From the NCBI RefSeq assembly GCF_013185065.1, contig NZ_JAAVTO010000002.1, forward strand, positions 1 through 64,000: DNA of 64,000 nt. The letters are read 5' to 3'. The DNA is from Adlercreutzia sp. ZJ473 (lineage in GTDB: Bacteria > Actinomycetota > Coriobacteriia > Coriobacteriales > Eggerthellaceae). Positions 42,260 through 51,709 of this stretch are shown here, one piece after another (the stretch's first letter is position 1; every line of letters begins with the position of its first letter). The notes under the pieces were generated by a model. The model was not told the DNA's origin. It saw only the letters and a program-made list of their open reading frames with translations, and did no database searches. A program made the position numbers and the translations under genes.

Positions 42260-42513
42260 GGAAGCCTCTGAGAAAACCTCTGCGAAAGCCTCAAGGGAGG
42301 TGACGCCGCTGCGCCCTTTCCTCGTCCCTTTCGCGATTGCCGCAGAATCGGGCTTTGCGGGCGAAGCCCGACTTTGTCCTTCGACGCTGAAAATGATCGC
42401 ATGTGCCGGGTTCCTTTGCCCCTCCATGAATAGTAAGATTTGGAGCGGCTTGTTCTCAAGCGCATGCGCTGTTCGTAATCTTTGTCGCAAAGGACGCGTG
42501 GAGGTCAGCTCAG

Positions 42514-43197
42514 GTGGCGTTTTTCGAGGTAAGAGGGCTCACGGTATCCTATAGGCGAAACGGCATCCCGTTCGAGCCTTTCAACGGCATCAGCTTCGAG
42601 CTTTCAGAGGGGCAGGTCGCAGACCTCGTGGGCCCTTCGGGGTCGGGCAAGTCGAGCCTGCTCTGCGCTTGCGCGCGCCTCCTTCCCAGGGCGAGCGGCG
42701 CCCTTTCGCTCAAGGGGGTTGACGCGGGCTCGCTCTCGCCGGAGGAGTGGCGAAGGCGCGTCTGCTACGTGCCGCAGAAGCCCACCGTTATCCCCGGCAC
42801 CGTGCGCGACAACCTCCTGCTGCCCTGGAGCCTGCGGGTCCGCCGAAGCGACGACCCGCCCAGTGACGAGGCGCTTCGCTCGCTCATGGGCGAAGCCTCC
42901 CTCGGCGACGTGGGCCTCGACCGGGATGCTGCGCAGCTGTCGGGCGGCGAGCTCGCCCGGGTCGCGCTCCTGCGCGCCTTCGCGACCAAGCCGGACGTCC
43001 TCTTGCTCGACGAGGTCGACGCCGCGCTCGACGACGGCACGGCGCGGTCGGTTTCCCGCCTCACGCGCAGGCTGGTTCGCGACAGCACGACGTGCCTGCG
43101 CATCCGCCACAGGCCCCCTGATGGCGCGGCCGACAGGACGCTGAAGTTGGAGCGCGGCAAGATCACTCAGCTCGACCACGTGGAAGAGGGGGCGTAA
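42514..43197 (+). CDS. fetA: iron export ABC ATPase FetA
   Basis: 227 aa, start GTG after GGAGG. Walker [10 protein letters not shown] (residues 40-48), LSGGE signature, LLLDEVDAALDD Walker B. The last part (RIRHRPPDGAADRTL) keeps the H-loop His. It lies 1 bp before fetB. FetAB is a broadly conserved pair connected with iron efflux and oxidative stress resistance. Confidence 0.8.
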   Translation: MAFFEVRGLTVSYRRNGIPFEPFNGISFELSEGQVADLVGPSGSGKSSLLCACARLLPRASGALSLKGVDAGSLSPEEWRRRVCYVPQKPTVIPGTVRDNLLLPWSLRVRRSDDPPSDEALRSLMGEASLGDVGLDRDAAQLSGGELARVALLRAFATKPDVLLLDEVDAALDDGTARSVSRLTRRLVRDSTTCLRIRHRPPDGAADRTLKLERGKITQLDHVEEGA

Positions 43198-43198
43198 G

Positions 43199-43999
43199 GT
43201 GGACGCAGGCGTCATCGACATCGGGTATCTGGAGCTCTTCGGAGCCGCGGCCTTCATGCTCGTGGCGGCCGTCGTCGCGTGGTCGCTCAGGCTCAGGCAG
43301 ACCAAGGCCATCGTGGTCGCCACCGCCCGCTGCTTCCTGCAGCTTCTGGCGATGGGGCTGCTCCTCGTCTACCTGTTCAAGTACCAGTCGTGGTGGCTCG
43401 TCTGCCTCGTGCTCGTGGGGATGGCGCTTGCCGCCACGCAGATCGCCATGGGGCGCGTGAAGGGCAAGGCGCTGCGCATCTGGCCGGAGGTGTTCGGCTC
43501 GATCTTCCTGTCGTCGATGATCGTGGCGTTCACCGTGGTCGAGGCCATCGTCCACGCCTCGCCCTGGTATGACGCGCGCGTGCTCGTGCCGATATCGGGA
43601 ATGGTGCTCGGCAACACCCTGAGCGCGACCGCCGTGGCGATCGACCGGCTCTTCTCGGACATGGACGCGCGCTCCGACGAGATCATGGCGTATCTGGCGC
43701 TCGGCTCCACGCCGAGGGAGGCGGCGTTCCCCTCGATCCGCTCGGCGATAGGGTCGGGCCTCACCCCCGCCCTCGCCACCATGTCGGCAGCGGGGATCGT
43801 CCAGATCCCCGGCATGATGTCCGGGCAGGTGCTTGCCGGCGCCGACCCCATGATCGCGGCGAAGTACCAGATCGTCGTCTTGCTCATGATCTCTGCGGCC
43901 ACGACCTTGGCCATCGTCGCGATCTGCTTCACCACCTATCGCAAGCGCTTCACGCCAGACGGGTGCTTCCTCTCTCCCGCGCTGCGCGACGAGCAGTAG
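43199..43999 (+). CDS. fetB: iron export ABC permease FetB
   Basis: 266 aa with about seven membrane helices. The FetB/YbbM family hallmarks PISGMVLGNTLSATAVAIDR and IQIPGMMSGQVLAGADP-like segments are present. GTG start directly after fetA. The pair likely exports iron (inferred from family). Confidence 0.85.
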   Translation: MDAGVIDIGYLELFGAAAFMLVAAVVAWSLRLRQTKAIVVATARCFLQLLAMGLLLVYLFKYQSWWLVCLVLVGMALAATQIAMGRVKGKALRIWPEVFGSIFLSSMIVAFTVVEAIVHASPWYDARVLVPISGMVLGNTLSATAVAIDRLFSDMDARSDEIMAYLALGSTPREAAFPSIRSAIGSGLTPALATMSAAGIVQIPGMMSGQVLAGADPMIAAKYQIVVLLMISAATTLAIVAICFTTYRKRFTPDGCFLSPALRDEQ

Positions 44000-44005
44000 C
44001 TTTCG

Positions 44006-44827
44006 CTACGCTTGGGGCTCTGCGGTCTTGCGGATGGGGATCTGGACCTCGGTCAGCCACTCGGATACGTCGTCCTTGTTCCAGATGCCGTCGATGTAGC
44101 TCGTGCGGGGGTCGCCGGCGACCTCGTATCCGTTCTGCTCGACCCATTCGAGCGCGTGGGCGAACGCAGGCCCCATGTCCTCGTAGGGACCCTGGTGCAT
44201 CACCGACGCCACGTCGAGCGCGGGCGCCACCATGAAGCGGATCCCGTCGAAGTCGTCCTTCAGCTCGGTCACGGCCTCGCAGTAGAGGATGTGGTTGTCC
44301 GTCTCGCGCCACTCGCGGTCGAGGTTCACCGTGTAGCAGTACTTGGGCGTGGCGCACCTGAGGTCGGGATACTTCGCGCGCAGCTTCTCGCCGAGCGCCG
44401 GCATCTCCCTGAAGTAGTCCGCGAACGTGCGCATCGTGTACTCCTTGCAGTAGATGATCTGCTCGGGGATGTGCTTCACCGTCGTCGTGTATGGCATGGT
44501 GCCCTCCTTGTTCTCCTTCAGAATGAACTGGACGCGAGAGAGCATGGCCTGCCGCTCGGCGATCTCCTGCTCGAGCTCCGTGGCGTGACGCTGCAGTATC
44601 TCCTCCGCATCGCCTCCGGATGCGATGCGGGCGACCTGGCCGATGGGAAGCCCCGCCTGGCGAAGCGACTGGATGCGGTGCAGGTCCACGAGCTGCGCCG
44701 CGTCGTAGAGCCGGTAGCCTGTGAACCGGTCCACCGCGCGCGGCTTCAGAAGCCCCACCTCGTCGTAGTAGCGCAGCGTCTTCACCGTGGTCATGGCCAT
44801 CTTCGAGAACTCGCCGATGCGGAACAT
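44006..44827 (-). CDS. MerR-family regulator with GyrI-like domain
   Basis: 273 aa. N-terminal MerR winged helix (GEFSKMAMTTVKTLRYYDEV), dimer coiled coil near 75-105, then a GyrI-like effector domain with HQGPYEDMG. It is convergent with fetB. It probably responds to a bulky organic ligand and may control a multidrug or detox gene elsewhere. Confidence 0.85.
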   Translation of the reverse strand: MFRIGEFSKMAMTTVKTLRYYDEVGLLKPRAVDRFTGYRLYDAAQLVDLHRIQSLRQAGLPIGQVARIASGGDAEEILQRHATELEQEIAERQAMLSRVQFILKENKEGTMPYTTTVKHIPEQIIYCKEYTMRTFADYFREMPALGEKLRAKYPDLRCATPKYCYTVNLDREWRETDNHILYCEAVTELKDDFDGIRFMVAPALDVASVMHQGPYEDMGPAFAHALEWVEQNGYEVAGDPRTSYIDGIWNKDDVSEWLTEVQIPIRKTAEPQA

Positions 44828-44964
44828 GCCTTGCCTTTCTCTCGCGATGCCACCAGTCTCATCCCTCCCGCAACGGGAGAGTCAAGGAGCGTTTTTTAAT
44901 TATCTCTTATTCGTGCGGAGCGGCGGCGGCCGGCGACGAGGCGCGCCGGCCGCCGGGCTTTTCC

Positions 44965-45687
44965 CTACAGCCTTCTCAGCACGATGCCGATGCTGTTCAG
45001 CAGCCTGCCCGCGCCGGCCTCCATCGAGGCGCGGTCGCCGGCGGCGTACTCGTTGTCGCAGGCGAGCCAATCCGCCCACGCCTCATCATGGCAGCTCAAG
45101 GGGGCTATGCGCTCGATGCGCACGCCGCGCGTGGACTCGATCATGGCGCGCCACCAGTCCATGTCATGCATGTACTCCAGCTGCTCGGGCGTCCAGCTCA
45201 GCAGCAGCTCAGGAGGCAGGTTGTCGTGGCAGTCTCGCACCATGCCGGGGATGGCGAAGTACAGAAGCCCGCCGCGCTTGACGTGCGGCAGGAGCTTCTC
45301 GCCCAGGTACGCGGAGTCGCGGCCGAAGTAGTTGTAGGAGTCGATGCTGACGACTGCGTCGAAGAACTCCGTGGCGAAGGGCAGCCCCTGCGAGGCGTCG
45401 GCCTTGACGGGGCAGATCTGCCGGTTGGACAGCCCCATCTCCTCGAAGAAGCGCATGTTCTCGCCGGGGTCGCTCCACAGGTCGACGGCATAGGTGGCAA
45501 AGCCGTACTCGCGGGCCAGCATGCACGAGGTGATGCCCGTGCCCGAGCCGAGGTCGAGCACCACGGCGCCTTGCGGGATCTCATGCTCGCGAAGGAGCTC
45601 CTCGCAGAGCTTCAGGGGGTTGGGGCCCATGATCTTGGACTTGACGACGCTTGGAGGGAACGTCCCTGATTTGGGGAAGTGGTTCAT
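44965..45687 (-). CDS. class I SAM-dependent methyltransferase
   Basis: 240 aa. Motif I VLDLGSGTGITS near residue 43, acidic end of strand 2 in YAVDLW, motif II region FDAVVSIDSYNYFG. ATG 45687 follows AAAGAGAC. It stands alone with no biosynthetic neighbours, so the methyl acceptor is unknown. Confidence 0.85.
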   Translation of the reverse strand: MNHFPKSGTFPPSVVKSKIMGPNPLKLCEELLREHEIPQGAVVLDLGSGTGITSCMLAREYGFATYAVDLWSDPGENMRFFEEMGLSNRQICPVKADASQGLPFATEFFDAVVSIDSYNYFGRDSAYLGEKLLPHVKRGGLLYFAIPGMVRDCHDNLPPELLLSWTPEQLEYMHDMDWWRAMIESTRGVRIERIAPLSCHDEAWADWLACDNEYAAGDRASMEAGAGRLLNSIGIVLRRL

Positions 45688-45924
45688 CGTTGTCTCTTTC
45701 TGTAGTTTCGAATGAATGGAGTCGAATGAGGCGAACACCAACCATGCGGCCTGACGGCCGTTCTCGATAAGAGCTATTCGGTTGGCGTTCTTCTACAGAA
45801 CAATGACCAAAAAGACATCCCCTTGAAGGACTTGGTTTTACAACGGCCCTATTCTACGGCGGGACGCGGCGGTTTTCAAGGGCGCGCTGCGTCTTGGGTC
45901 AGCTTTCGCGCCTGCGCCGCCACG

Positions 45925-45954
45925 TTCAGAATCTTTTCTGAAACGTGCTACACT
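45925..45954 (+). promoter_or_regulatory. Phd/RelE module promoter and operator
   Basis: TTCAGAA-TCTT-TTCTGAA (45925-45942) is a perfect dyad that extends outward as CACGT/ACGTG with one indel. TACACT (45949-45954) is a likely -10 box. The Phd antitoxin should bind here. Confidence 0.6.
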
Positions 45955-45989
45955 GACCACATGGCAAGCGCGGCGAAGGAAGGTGCACC

Positions 45990-46268
45990 ATGCCCATTAC
46001 GCGAACCTCATCCGACCTACAGCGAAACATCAGCGAAGTGTATGAGCTGTGCGAGCAGCATGACCAGCCCGTCTACATCACGCGCAACGGCCATGCCGAC
46101 CTCGTTGTCATGAGCGCCCGCGCCTACGAGCGGCAGGCCCTTTTGAGCCGGCAGGTATACGAGTACGAGATGGAGCTGCGCGACCGCGCCAACCGCGCCT
46201 ACGAGGACATGAAGGCCGGGAGAGAGAAGTCGCTCAAGCAGATCAACCGCGAGATGGGTCTGGCATGA
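45990..46268 (+). CDS. Phd/YefM-family antitoxin
   Basis: 92 aa. SSDLQRNISEVYELCEQHDQ and PVYITRNGHADLVVMSARAY are typical of Phd/YefM N-terminal DNA-binding folds; the C-terminal helix carries the toxin-binding region. It overlaps the toxin start by 4 bp (ATGA). GGAAGG precedes the ATG. Confidence 0.9.
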   Translation: MPITRTSSDLQRNISEVYELCEQHDQPVYITRNGHADLVVMSARAYERQALLSRQVYEYEMELRDRANRAYEDMKAGREKSLKQINREMGLA

Positions 46269-46687
46269 GCGCCAGCGACGAAGGTCACGGCAACGGTGCG
46301 GGTTGTGTCGGCGGCGCGGGTTGCGGAAGCGGCGAAGGCTGCGCCAGCGAAGAGATTCGCGGTAACGGTGAGGAGCCTCCCTACGAGGTGAGGCTCTCCG
46401 AAGCCGCCGAAGTCGCGTATCGAGATCTCGCCCCGAGCGCCGCCTTCCCGAAGCTCAGGAAGATGCTCGACCTTCTTGACACCGTTCCTGAAATCGGGCG
46501 AATCTACGACCCTGACTATCCGGCTGCGCTTCCTGATATGAAGATGCGCGTCACCTATGCGGGGCGTTACGGCATCTACTACGTAGTCGAGGAGCGCCTT
46601 CGGCTGGTGCGCGTGCTGTTCATAGAGGATCAGCGTCGCGACCCGCTCAATCGCTTCTACGGCATATATCCCTACGAAGAAGAGTAG
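46265..46687 (+). CDS. RelE/ParE-family toxin with Gly/Cys-rich N-terminal extension
   Basis: 140 aa. Residues about 38-135 are a RelE-type fold (EVRLSEAAEVAYRDLAPSA, YAGRYGIYYVVEERLRLVR). The first 37 residues are low-complexity, containing GAGCVGGAGCGSGEGC, and are absent in usual RelE toxins. The start overlaps the antitoxin stop, so the extension is translated unless an internal start is used. A bidirectional terminator follows. Confidence 0.8.
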   Translation: MSASDEGHGNGAGCVGGAGCGSGEGCASEEIRGNGEEPPYEVRLSEAAEVAYRDLAPSAAFPKLRKMLDLLDTVPEIGRIYDPDYPAALPDMKMRVTYAGRYGIYYVVEERLRLVRVLFIEDQRRDPLNRFYGIYPYEEE

Positions 46688-46806
46688 AGTGCTCGGCAAG
46701 GGAATTTTTCGCAGCACGCCCCTGGAGTATCTTGATTTGCCAGTTGAGGTGATAAGCTGGGCGGCGCAGAGAGCCGACAAAGCCTGGATATTGGATGAAA
46801 AGCCGA

Positions 46807-46842
46807 CAGAGACGCGGTCCTGCGTGTGCGGCCGCGTCTCTG
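46807..46842. terminator. bidirectional terminator-like stem
   Basis: CAGAGACGCGG (46807-46817) pairs perfectly with CCGCGTCTCTG (46832-46842). It lies between the convergent RelE and alcohol dehydrogenase genes. Confidence 0.6.
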
Positions 46843-46888
46843 TACGCGGATCGCAACTTAAGGTTGTAGCCCGCTCAGCCGCAGTCCA

Positions 46889-47950
46889 CTAGCCAATCGG
46901 ACCGTAGTAAACGACTGGCTTGATGCAGTCCCGGTTGGCCCCATTCATCATATGTAAGGCTTCCTCAGTGCTCTCGATGCCCTCGAGGCGATGTGTAACC
47001 AACTTTTCGGGCGAAAAGCGTCCCAGCTCTACCAAGGTAAGGAGCCGCTCCAAGATCTCGCGGTTGACGTCGACCAGCACGCTCTTGAACGTTTTGTCCA
47101 TGAGGAATCCGTAGTAAGCCAAAGGCTTCGCCTCCTCTCCCATGAAGCTTGCGAGGTTGATGACGGTTCCGTTCTTCTTGGTCATGAACAGGCCCTGGTT
47201 GATCGTGCTGGAGTCCTTGCCGCCGCATACGATGGCGCTGTCGACAGGACCATCGTTAGCTGTGACCACTTGCTGTACGATATCGCCATCACGGTAGGAG
47301 ATGAAGTCGGTTGCCCCGTATTCCTTGGCGATATCGAAGCACAGCTGGCGCGATCCTATGGCATAAATTCGACCTGCGCCCGCAAGCGCTGCGGCTGCAA
47401 CCGCCATGAGGCCGATCGCTCCGATGCCGATTACGGCAACTGAATCACCGAATCTGATGTTGGCGTTGCGAATGCCCTCGAAAGAGGTTGAGGCCATGTC
47501 CGTCAGCATGACTGCTTGCTCCCAGGTGATGGACTCGGGGATCTTCGCTAAGTTCATGTCAGCGTCAAATACGAAGTACTTCTCTGCGAATGCTCCCTGC
47601 TGCCAGTTTTCAGCCTTGCCGTAGACGGTCATGTTGTGAGCTCGGGCGTATCCCGCCTGGGCTTCCTTGGTTCGGAAATTATTGATAGCTGCGCCAACAG
47701 CCACTCGGTCACCTATCTTGAAGTCCTTAACCTCAGATCCAACCTCCACGACATAGCCGCAGGTCTCATGGCCTATGGCTTTGCCCAGGCACCCGGGTAC
47801 GGCATGGGGGTTCTCTATGATATGGGTATCGGACGTGCACGGTGCTACGATGTGGGGCTTGATGATTGCGTCATACGGCCCGCATTTTGGCTCAGGAAGG
47901 TTGTCTCCCATCTCAACCCGTCCCTTTTCAACGAGAACCAGTCCCTTCAT
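46889..47950 (-). CDS. zinc-dependent secondary alcohol dehydrogenase
   Basis: 353 aa, close in layout to the clostridial/Thermoanaerobacter NADP-linked secondary ADH. Zn ligands Cys38 (APCTSD) and His61-Glu62 (GHE) are visible, and the nucleotide fold is GIGAIGLMAV. GSRQ at the end of strand 2 matches the GSR that binds the NADP phosphate in those enzymes. ATG 47950 follows GGGAGC. It is cotranscribed with a VOC gene and lies beside Moco locus 2, suggesting an alcohol/ketone linked to that enzyme. Confidence 0.85.
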   Translation of the reverse strand: MKGLVLVEKGRVEMGDNLPEPKCGPYDAIIKPHIVAPCTSDTHIIENPHAVPGCLGKAIGHETCGYVVEVGSEVKDFKIGDRVAVGAAINNFRTKEAQAGYARAHNMTVYGKAENWQQGAFAEKYFVFDADMNLAKIPESITWEQAVMLTDMASTSFEGIRNANIRFGDSVAVIGIGAIGLMAVAAAALAGAGRIYAIGSRQLCFDIAKEYGATDFISYRDGDIVQQVVTANDGPVDSAIVCGGKDSSTINQGLFMTKKNGTVINLASFMGEEAKPLAYYGFLMDKTFKSVLVDVNREILERLLTLVELGRFSPEKLVTHRLEGIESTEEALHMMNGANRDCIKPVVYYGPIG

Positions 47951-48045
47951 CTTTGCTCCCTCGCTTTCTTTGAGTACGCTGACCAAGCAGGCTTGGACCT
48001 TTTTGGGCCCCTGCCTTTGTCTAGGTGATCATCGAGCCACGTTGG

Positions 48046-48468
48046 TTACTTTTCGATGAGCTCGACCATGTATCCGTCGGGATCGAAGACGTAGGAGAAG
48101 CGATATCCGCTCGAACCGCACAGGGGGATATCGATCTCAGTACCAGCATCGACGACCTTCTGATATGCCTCGTCAATGTTGTCGTAAAGAAGAGCGACGT
48201 GGCTCGACCAGAAGTCTTCGTGCTTGACCTTGCCCTCCATCCTGCGCTGTTCAATGTTGAAGAACTGGAACAGCTCGACGCACTCAAGGCCGTCTTCTGC
48301 GGCCAGAAGCACGATGCGCATCTTTGACTCCTCGTCGCGGGTGAGGCTTTTCGCGGGAATCACTCCGAAGTCCTTGGAAACGCGAAGTCCCAAGACGTTG
48401 CAGTAGAAGTCAATTGATCGGTCCATGTCGATGACGCAAATTGAGGTATGTCCGGTGTATGCTGCCAT
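48046..48468 (-). CDS. VOC (glyoxalase/dioxygenase superfamily) protein
   Basis: 140 aa, two beta-alpha-beta-beta-beta repeats. Metal ligands are likely His7 (GHTSICV), Glu near 70, His near 91 (SSHVALLY) and Glu137 (YMVELIE). Close in form to lactoylglutathione lyase and methylmalonyl-CoA epimerase relatives. It precedes the ADH gene with a 95-bp gap. The substrate is not known but may be a ketone-type intermediate. Confidence 0.85.
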   Translation of the reverse strand: MAAYTGHTSICVIDMDRSIDFYCNVLGLRVSKDFGVIPAKSLTRDEESKMRIVLLAAEDGLECVELFQFFNIEQRRMEGKVKHEDFWSSHVALLYDNIDEAYQKVVDAGTEIDIPLCGSSGYRFSYVFDPDGYMVELIEK

Positions 48469-48784
48469 GCATTTCTCCTCTCTCTATTTTCTCGCGTGTA
48501 CGCGGCTTATTGCGACCGTCATGCTGCGCTAGCTTTGGTGGAGTGCGGGTCAGCTTGGCGATCGCCATCATTTAACCAAACGTCGGAGATCTCAATTGTG
48601 GTGTTAAGCGCAATTGCGTGTCCGCATTCTAGGCGACTCCGCCGATGGTCCAGATGGGCCGCAATTCGCGTGATGTTGCTCGCCTGCCGTGTTTGTCGGT
48701 GAGGAGCTGATCTCCGGGAGCGTGGCTATCGGACACGATGCGCTCGCGTCGCAGGAGCGGGATCTCACAGTTTCCGAGGATTCT
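48469..48784. other. intergenic region between VOC gene and SDR remnant
   Basis: No gene is recognised. CAATTG occurs twice near 48593 and 48612 around the likely VOC/ADH promoter. The remaining sequence may be decayed coding DNA. Confidence 0.35.
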
Positions 48785-48994
48785 TTAGACCGAAAGGAAG
48801 CCGCCGCCCGTGACGTAAGCCTGGCCCGTAGCGAAGGGATGCTCGTCGGACAGCAGGAAGAGGGTCATGCGAGCGTTCTCTTCCGCGTTGGAAAGTCGGC
48901 CCATAGGGATCTGGCTGCAAGCCGTTTTTTGGAAGGCCGACTCCATAGAATAGCGCAGTTTCGTTCGGCTTTGGCCGCAGGGGATTAATCCTTC
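48785..48994 (-). pseudogene. short-chain dehydrogenase, C-terminal remnant
   Basis: The minus strand reads PMGRLSNAEENARMTLFLLS, then DEHPFATGQAYVTGGGFLSV and a stop, the standard C-terminus of a classical SDR. The Rossmann and YxxxK parts are absent because the Moco gene begins in opposite direction at 49124. The frame stays open upstream only as the shadow of that gene. It likely belonged to the VOC/ADH operon. Confidence 0.65.
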
Positions 48995-49123
48995 GAATGG
49001 TGTGACCGACCACAGTTCATCGATCGGACGGCAAGTATATTCCTTTGCAACGGACGAACTGGCATGGGCACTGATGCCAGGTTCTCCGCGAGAACGAGAG
49101 GCAGGAAATGGCAGGAGGAGAAT

Positions 49124-51706
49124 ATGACGAACAAATGGGCTCCTGAAGAGGGCCAGCTCGAGCGCGTAACAGCCAAAATCGTCGAGCGTCATGCTGAAGA
49201 CGAGATCTTCACCGGCGTATGCTCGAAGAACGGCTGCTGGGACGTTTGCCTGCTCAAGGGACATGTCGGCAAAGACGGCAAGGTCAACGCCGTTGAGACC
49301 GACAACTCCATTCATCCCAACTGTGGTCGCGAGGACGAGTACTGCGACTTCGACGATTTCGTGAAGGGCATGTATCAGAAGCGTGCCTGCACGCGTGGCC
49401 GCCTGATTCGCTCCGACGTCGAGTCCCCGACCCGCATCACGCAGCCAATGCGTCGCGTCGGGCCCAAAGGTCCTGGCGCTACCTTCGAGCCGATCAGCTG
49501 GGATGAGGCTCTCGATGAGATTGCGCGTATGTACTCTGAGACTCGCGAGAAGTACGGCCCTCTTTCCGTTTATTGCGACGGCATGATGGGCAAGTCCTGG
49601 GACCCGTGGGGAAGCTGGCTTCCCGGTGGCTCCGTTGCGTGTTGGGGCGAGGACTCCTACGAGTCTACAAACTTCGCCGATGACATCATGTACGGCCACA
49701 GCGCTGACTGGATCGACCAAGTTGACGGCATCGCCGAGGTGCAGACTTTTTTCGATTCCAAGCTGATGATCCTGTTCGGTCTGGATACCGCCAATAACTT
49801 CACCGAGCGCACCTACTACCAACTGCTTGCGAAGGAGAAGGGCATCCCCATCATCTACATCGACCCGCGTTTTTCCTGGACCGCTCAGGCTATTGCGACC
49901 CAGTGGATTCCAATCAAGCCGGGTACCGACATCGCGCTCATCTTTGCAATGACCTATGTTCTCATCGAGGAAGATCTCGTTGATCATGAGTTCATCGAGA
50001 AGTTCGTTGAGCCTGAGGGCTACCGCAAGTACGTCGACATGATCATGGGGAACGAGCCCGAGTGGTATTGCCAGGGCATGGCTTCCATGGAAGAGCCGAA
50101 GACCCCCGAATGGGCCGAGCAGATCTGCGGCATTCCCGCTGAGACTATTCGCGAGCTTGCTCGCCTTTATGGCAAGACCAGCCAGGAAGGCCCTGTATAC
50201 ATTCGCATGATTTGGGCAGCCACCCGTGCCATCTACGGAAAGGACACGGCACGTGCGTTCAACGTCTTGCAGACGATTTGTGGCAATTTCGGCAAGAAGG
50301 GTTGCGCGGGTAACGGCACTGGCTTCGGCCGTCGCAAGGGTACTCATGCTCCCTATTCGTTGATGTACGTGGCAAACGGTACCGGCCCCTACGGCGAGAC
50401 CATCTGCATGGAGGCCGAGGCCTATAACAAGGCCGTCCTGCTTCACCCGAAGATGGAAGCTGGCGAGATCACCAAGGAAGAGTACTGCTACGAAATCGGT
50501 TGCTCTGCCACTGGCCCTATGCCCAACATTCACATGATTTGCGACATTCCGTCAAATCGCAATCTTGCTGCTGGCTGGTACGGTGTCAACGAGCGCCTCG
50601 AAGCACTCAAACAGGTCGATTATTTCGTGTACATGCACTGGAATCTGAAGAATGCCACCTGCTGCTATGCTGACATCGTGTTGCCGCAGACCAGCTCCTC
50701 CATGGAGTCCCCGTGGAACAGCCTTGTGTACAACCTCAGCCTCTGCAACGGCATCAACCCCGGTACCCACAATCACTTCATCTTGGGCGACGGCAGGAGT
50801 AAGGCTCCCGAGAACACCCGCTACACCTGGTGGATCGTCAAGGAGATTGCTGTCCGTCTCGGCATCGCCGATGAGTTCTGCCCCAACATCAAGGACATGG
50901 ACAACGACGAGCTTGAAGAGTACATCATCAAGGATGCAAGTCGTATTGCATATGAGGCATGGTGCGGATACAGCCCCAATGCCAAGAACGCACCGTCTTG
51001 GGAAGAGTTCATGGCTCAGGATGAGCAGATTTTCCGCTGGCCCATGGACGACTACTTCGTATACGGCATGGACCACATCCAGAACGGCAAGCCCTTCAAC
51101 ACCAGGTCGGGCAAGATCGAGTACTACAACGAGTTCATCGCCGATCATGATATGCGCAAAGCAAAGATCGGCGCATCCCAGCGCCAGCTCGGCTGCAACG
51201 ACATCAAGGCACTGCCGTTCTACCGCAAGTCGCCACAGGGTATGCAGTCCCCGCGCACGAAGCAGTTCCCGCTGTACATGATTACCCCGCACTCTCCCTA
51301 TCGTCAGCACACCGCTTTCGACCATAGCGACTGGGTGAGAGACGAGCATCGTGCATCCATATGGTTGTCAGTCGCAGACGCTAAGTCCCGCGGCATTAAA
51401 GATGGCGATCCTGTGCGCGTGCACAGTGATTGCGGCGAGGTCCAGGTTACTGCTTACGTCACGTCCCGTGTGACCCCAGGCGTAACCGTTCTGCCCTTTG
51501 GCCGTTGGTACGAGCCGAACGGCATCAAAACTGAGCTCATGCCCGACGGAATCGATACGCGCGGAGACTGTAATTTTCTGATCTCCGACGACCATTATGG
51601 TGATGTGAAAGGCTCCATCCTGTGCAACGCCCTCGTCCAGGTCGAGAAGCTTGCTCCTGCAGCCCTCATCGCCAACGCCAGCCAGTTTATCCAGGGAGGG
51701 GAGTAA
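49124..51706 (+). CDS. molybdopterin oxidoreductase catalytic subunit, soluble type (locus 2)
   Basis: 860 aa DMSO-reductase-family protein with no Tat signal. Iron-sulfur Cys are C33, C38, C42 and C89 (TGVCSKNGCWDVC, KRACTRGR). MGD-binding regions include FEPISWDEALDEIAR, IIYIDPRF and FNVLQTICGNFGKKG, and the C-terminal barrel ends VKGSILCNALVQV. The preferred start has GGAGGAG 5 nt upstream. Directly followed by a four-cluster B subunit and NuoE/NuoF-like genes, with no membrane anchor, so electrons likely come from or go to NAD(P)H. The substrate is not recognisable. Confidence 0.85.
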   Translation: MTNKWAPEEGQLERVTAKIVERHAEDEIFTGVCSKNGCWDVCLLKGHVGKDGKVNAVETDNSIHPNCGREDEYCDFDDFVKGMYQKRACTRGRLIRSDVESPTRITQPMRRVGPKGPGATFEPISWDEALDEIARMYSETREKYGPLSVYCDGMMGKSWDPWGSWLPGGSVACWGEDSYESTNFADDIMYGHSADWIDQVDGIAEVQTFFDSKLMILFGLDTANNFTERTYYQLLAKEKGIPIIYIDPRFSWTAQAIATQWIPIKPGTDIALIFAMTYVLIEEDLVDHEFIEKFVEPEGYRKYVDMIMGNEPEWYCQGMASMEEPKTPEWAEQICGIPAETIRELARLYGKTSQEGPVYIRMIWAATRAIYGKDTARAFNVLQTICGNFGKKGCAGNGTGFGRRKGTHAPYSLMYVANGTGPYGETICMEAEAYNKAVLLHPKMEAGEITKEEYCYEIGCSATGPMPNIHMICDIPSNRNLAAGWYGVNERLEALKQVDYFVYMHWNLKNATCCYADIVLPQTSSSMESPWNSLVYNLSLCNGINPGTHNHFILGDGRSKAPENTRYTWWIVKEIAVRLGIADEFCPNIKDMDNDELEEYIIKDASRIAYEAWCGYSPNAKNAPSWEEFMAQDEQIFRWPMDDYFVYGMDHIQNGKPFNTRSGKIEYYNEFIADHDMRKAKIGASQRQLGCNDIKALPFYRKSPQGMQSPRTKQFPLYMITPHSPYRQHTAFDHSDWVRDEHRASIWLSVADAKSRGIKDGDPVRVHSDCGEVQVTAYVTSRVTPGVTVLPFGRWYEPNGIKTELMPDGIDTRGDCNFLISDDHYGDVKGSILCNALVQVEKLAPAALIANASQFIQGGE

Positions 51707-51709
51707 ACT

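Noticed and set aside
48995-50533. Upstream extension of the SDR fragment frame
   Set aside because: Open only because it is antisense to the locus 2 catalytic gene; SDR similarity ends near 48994.
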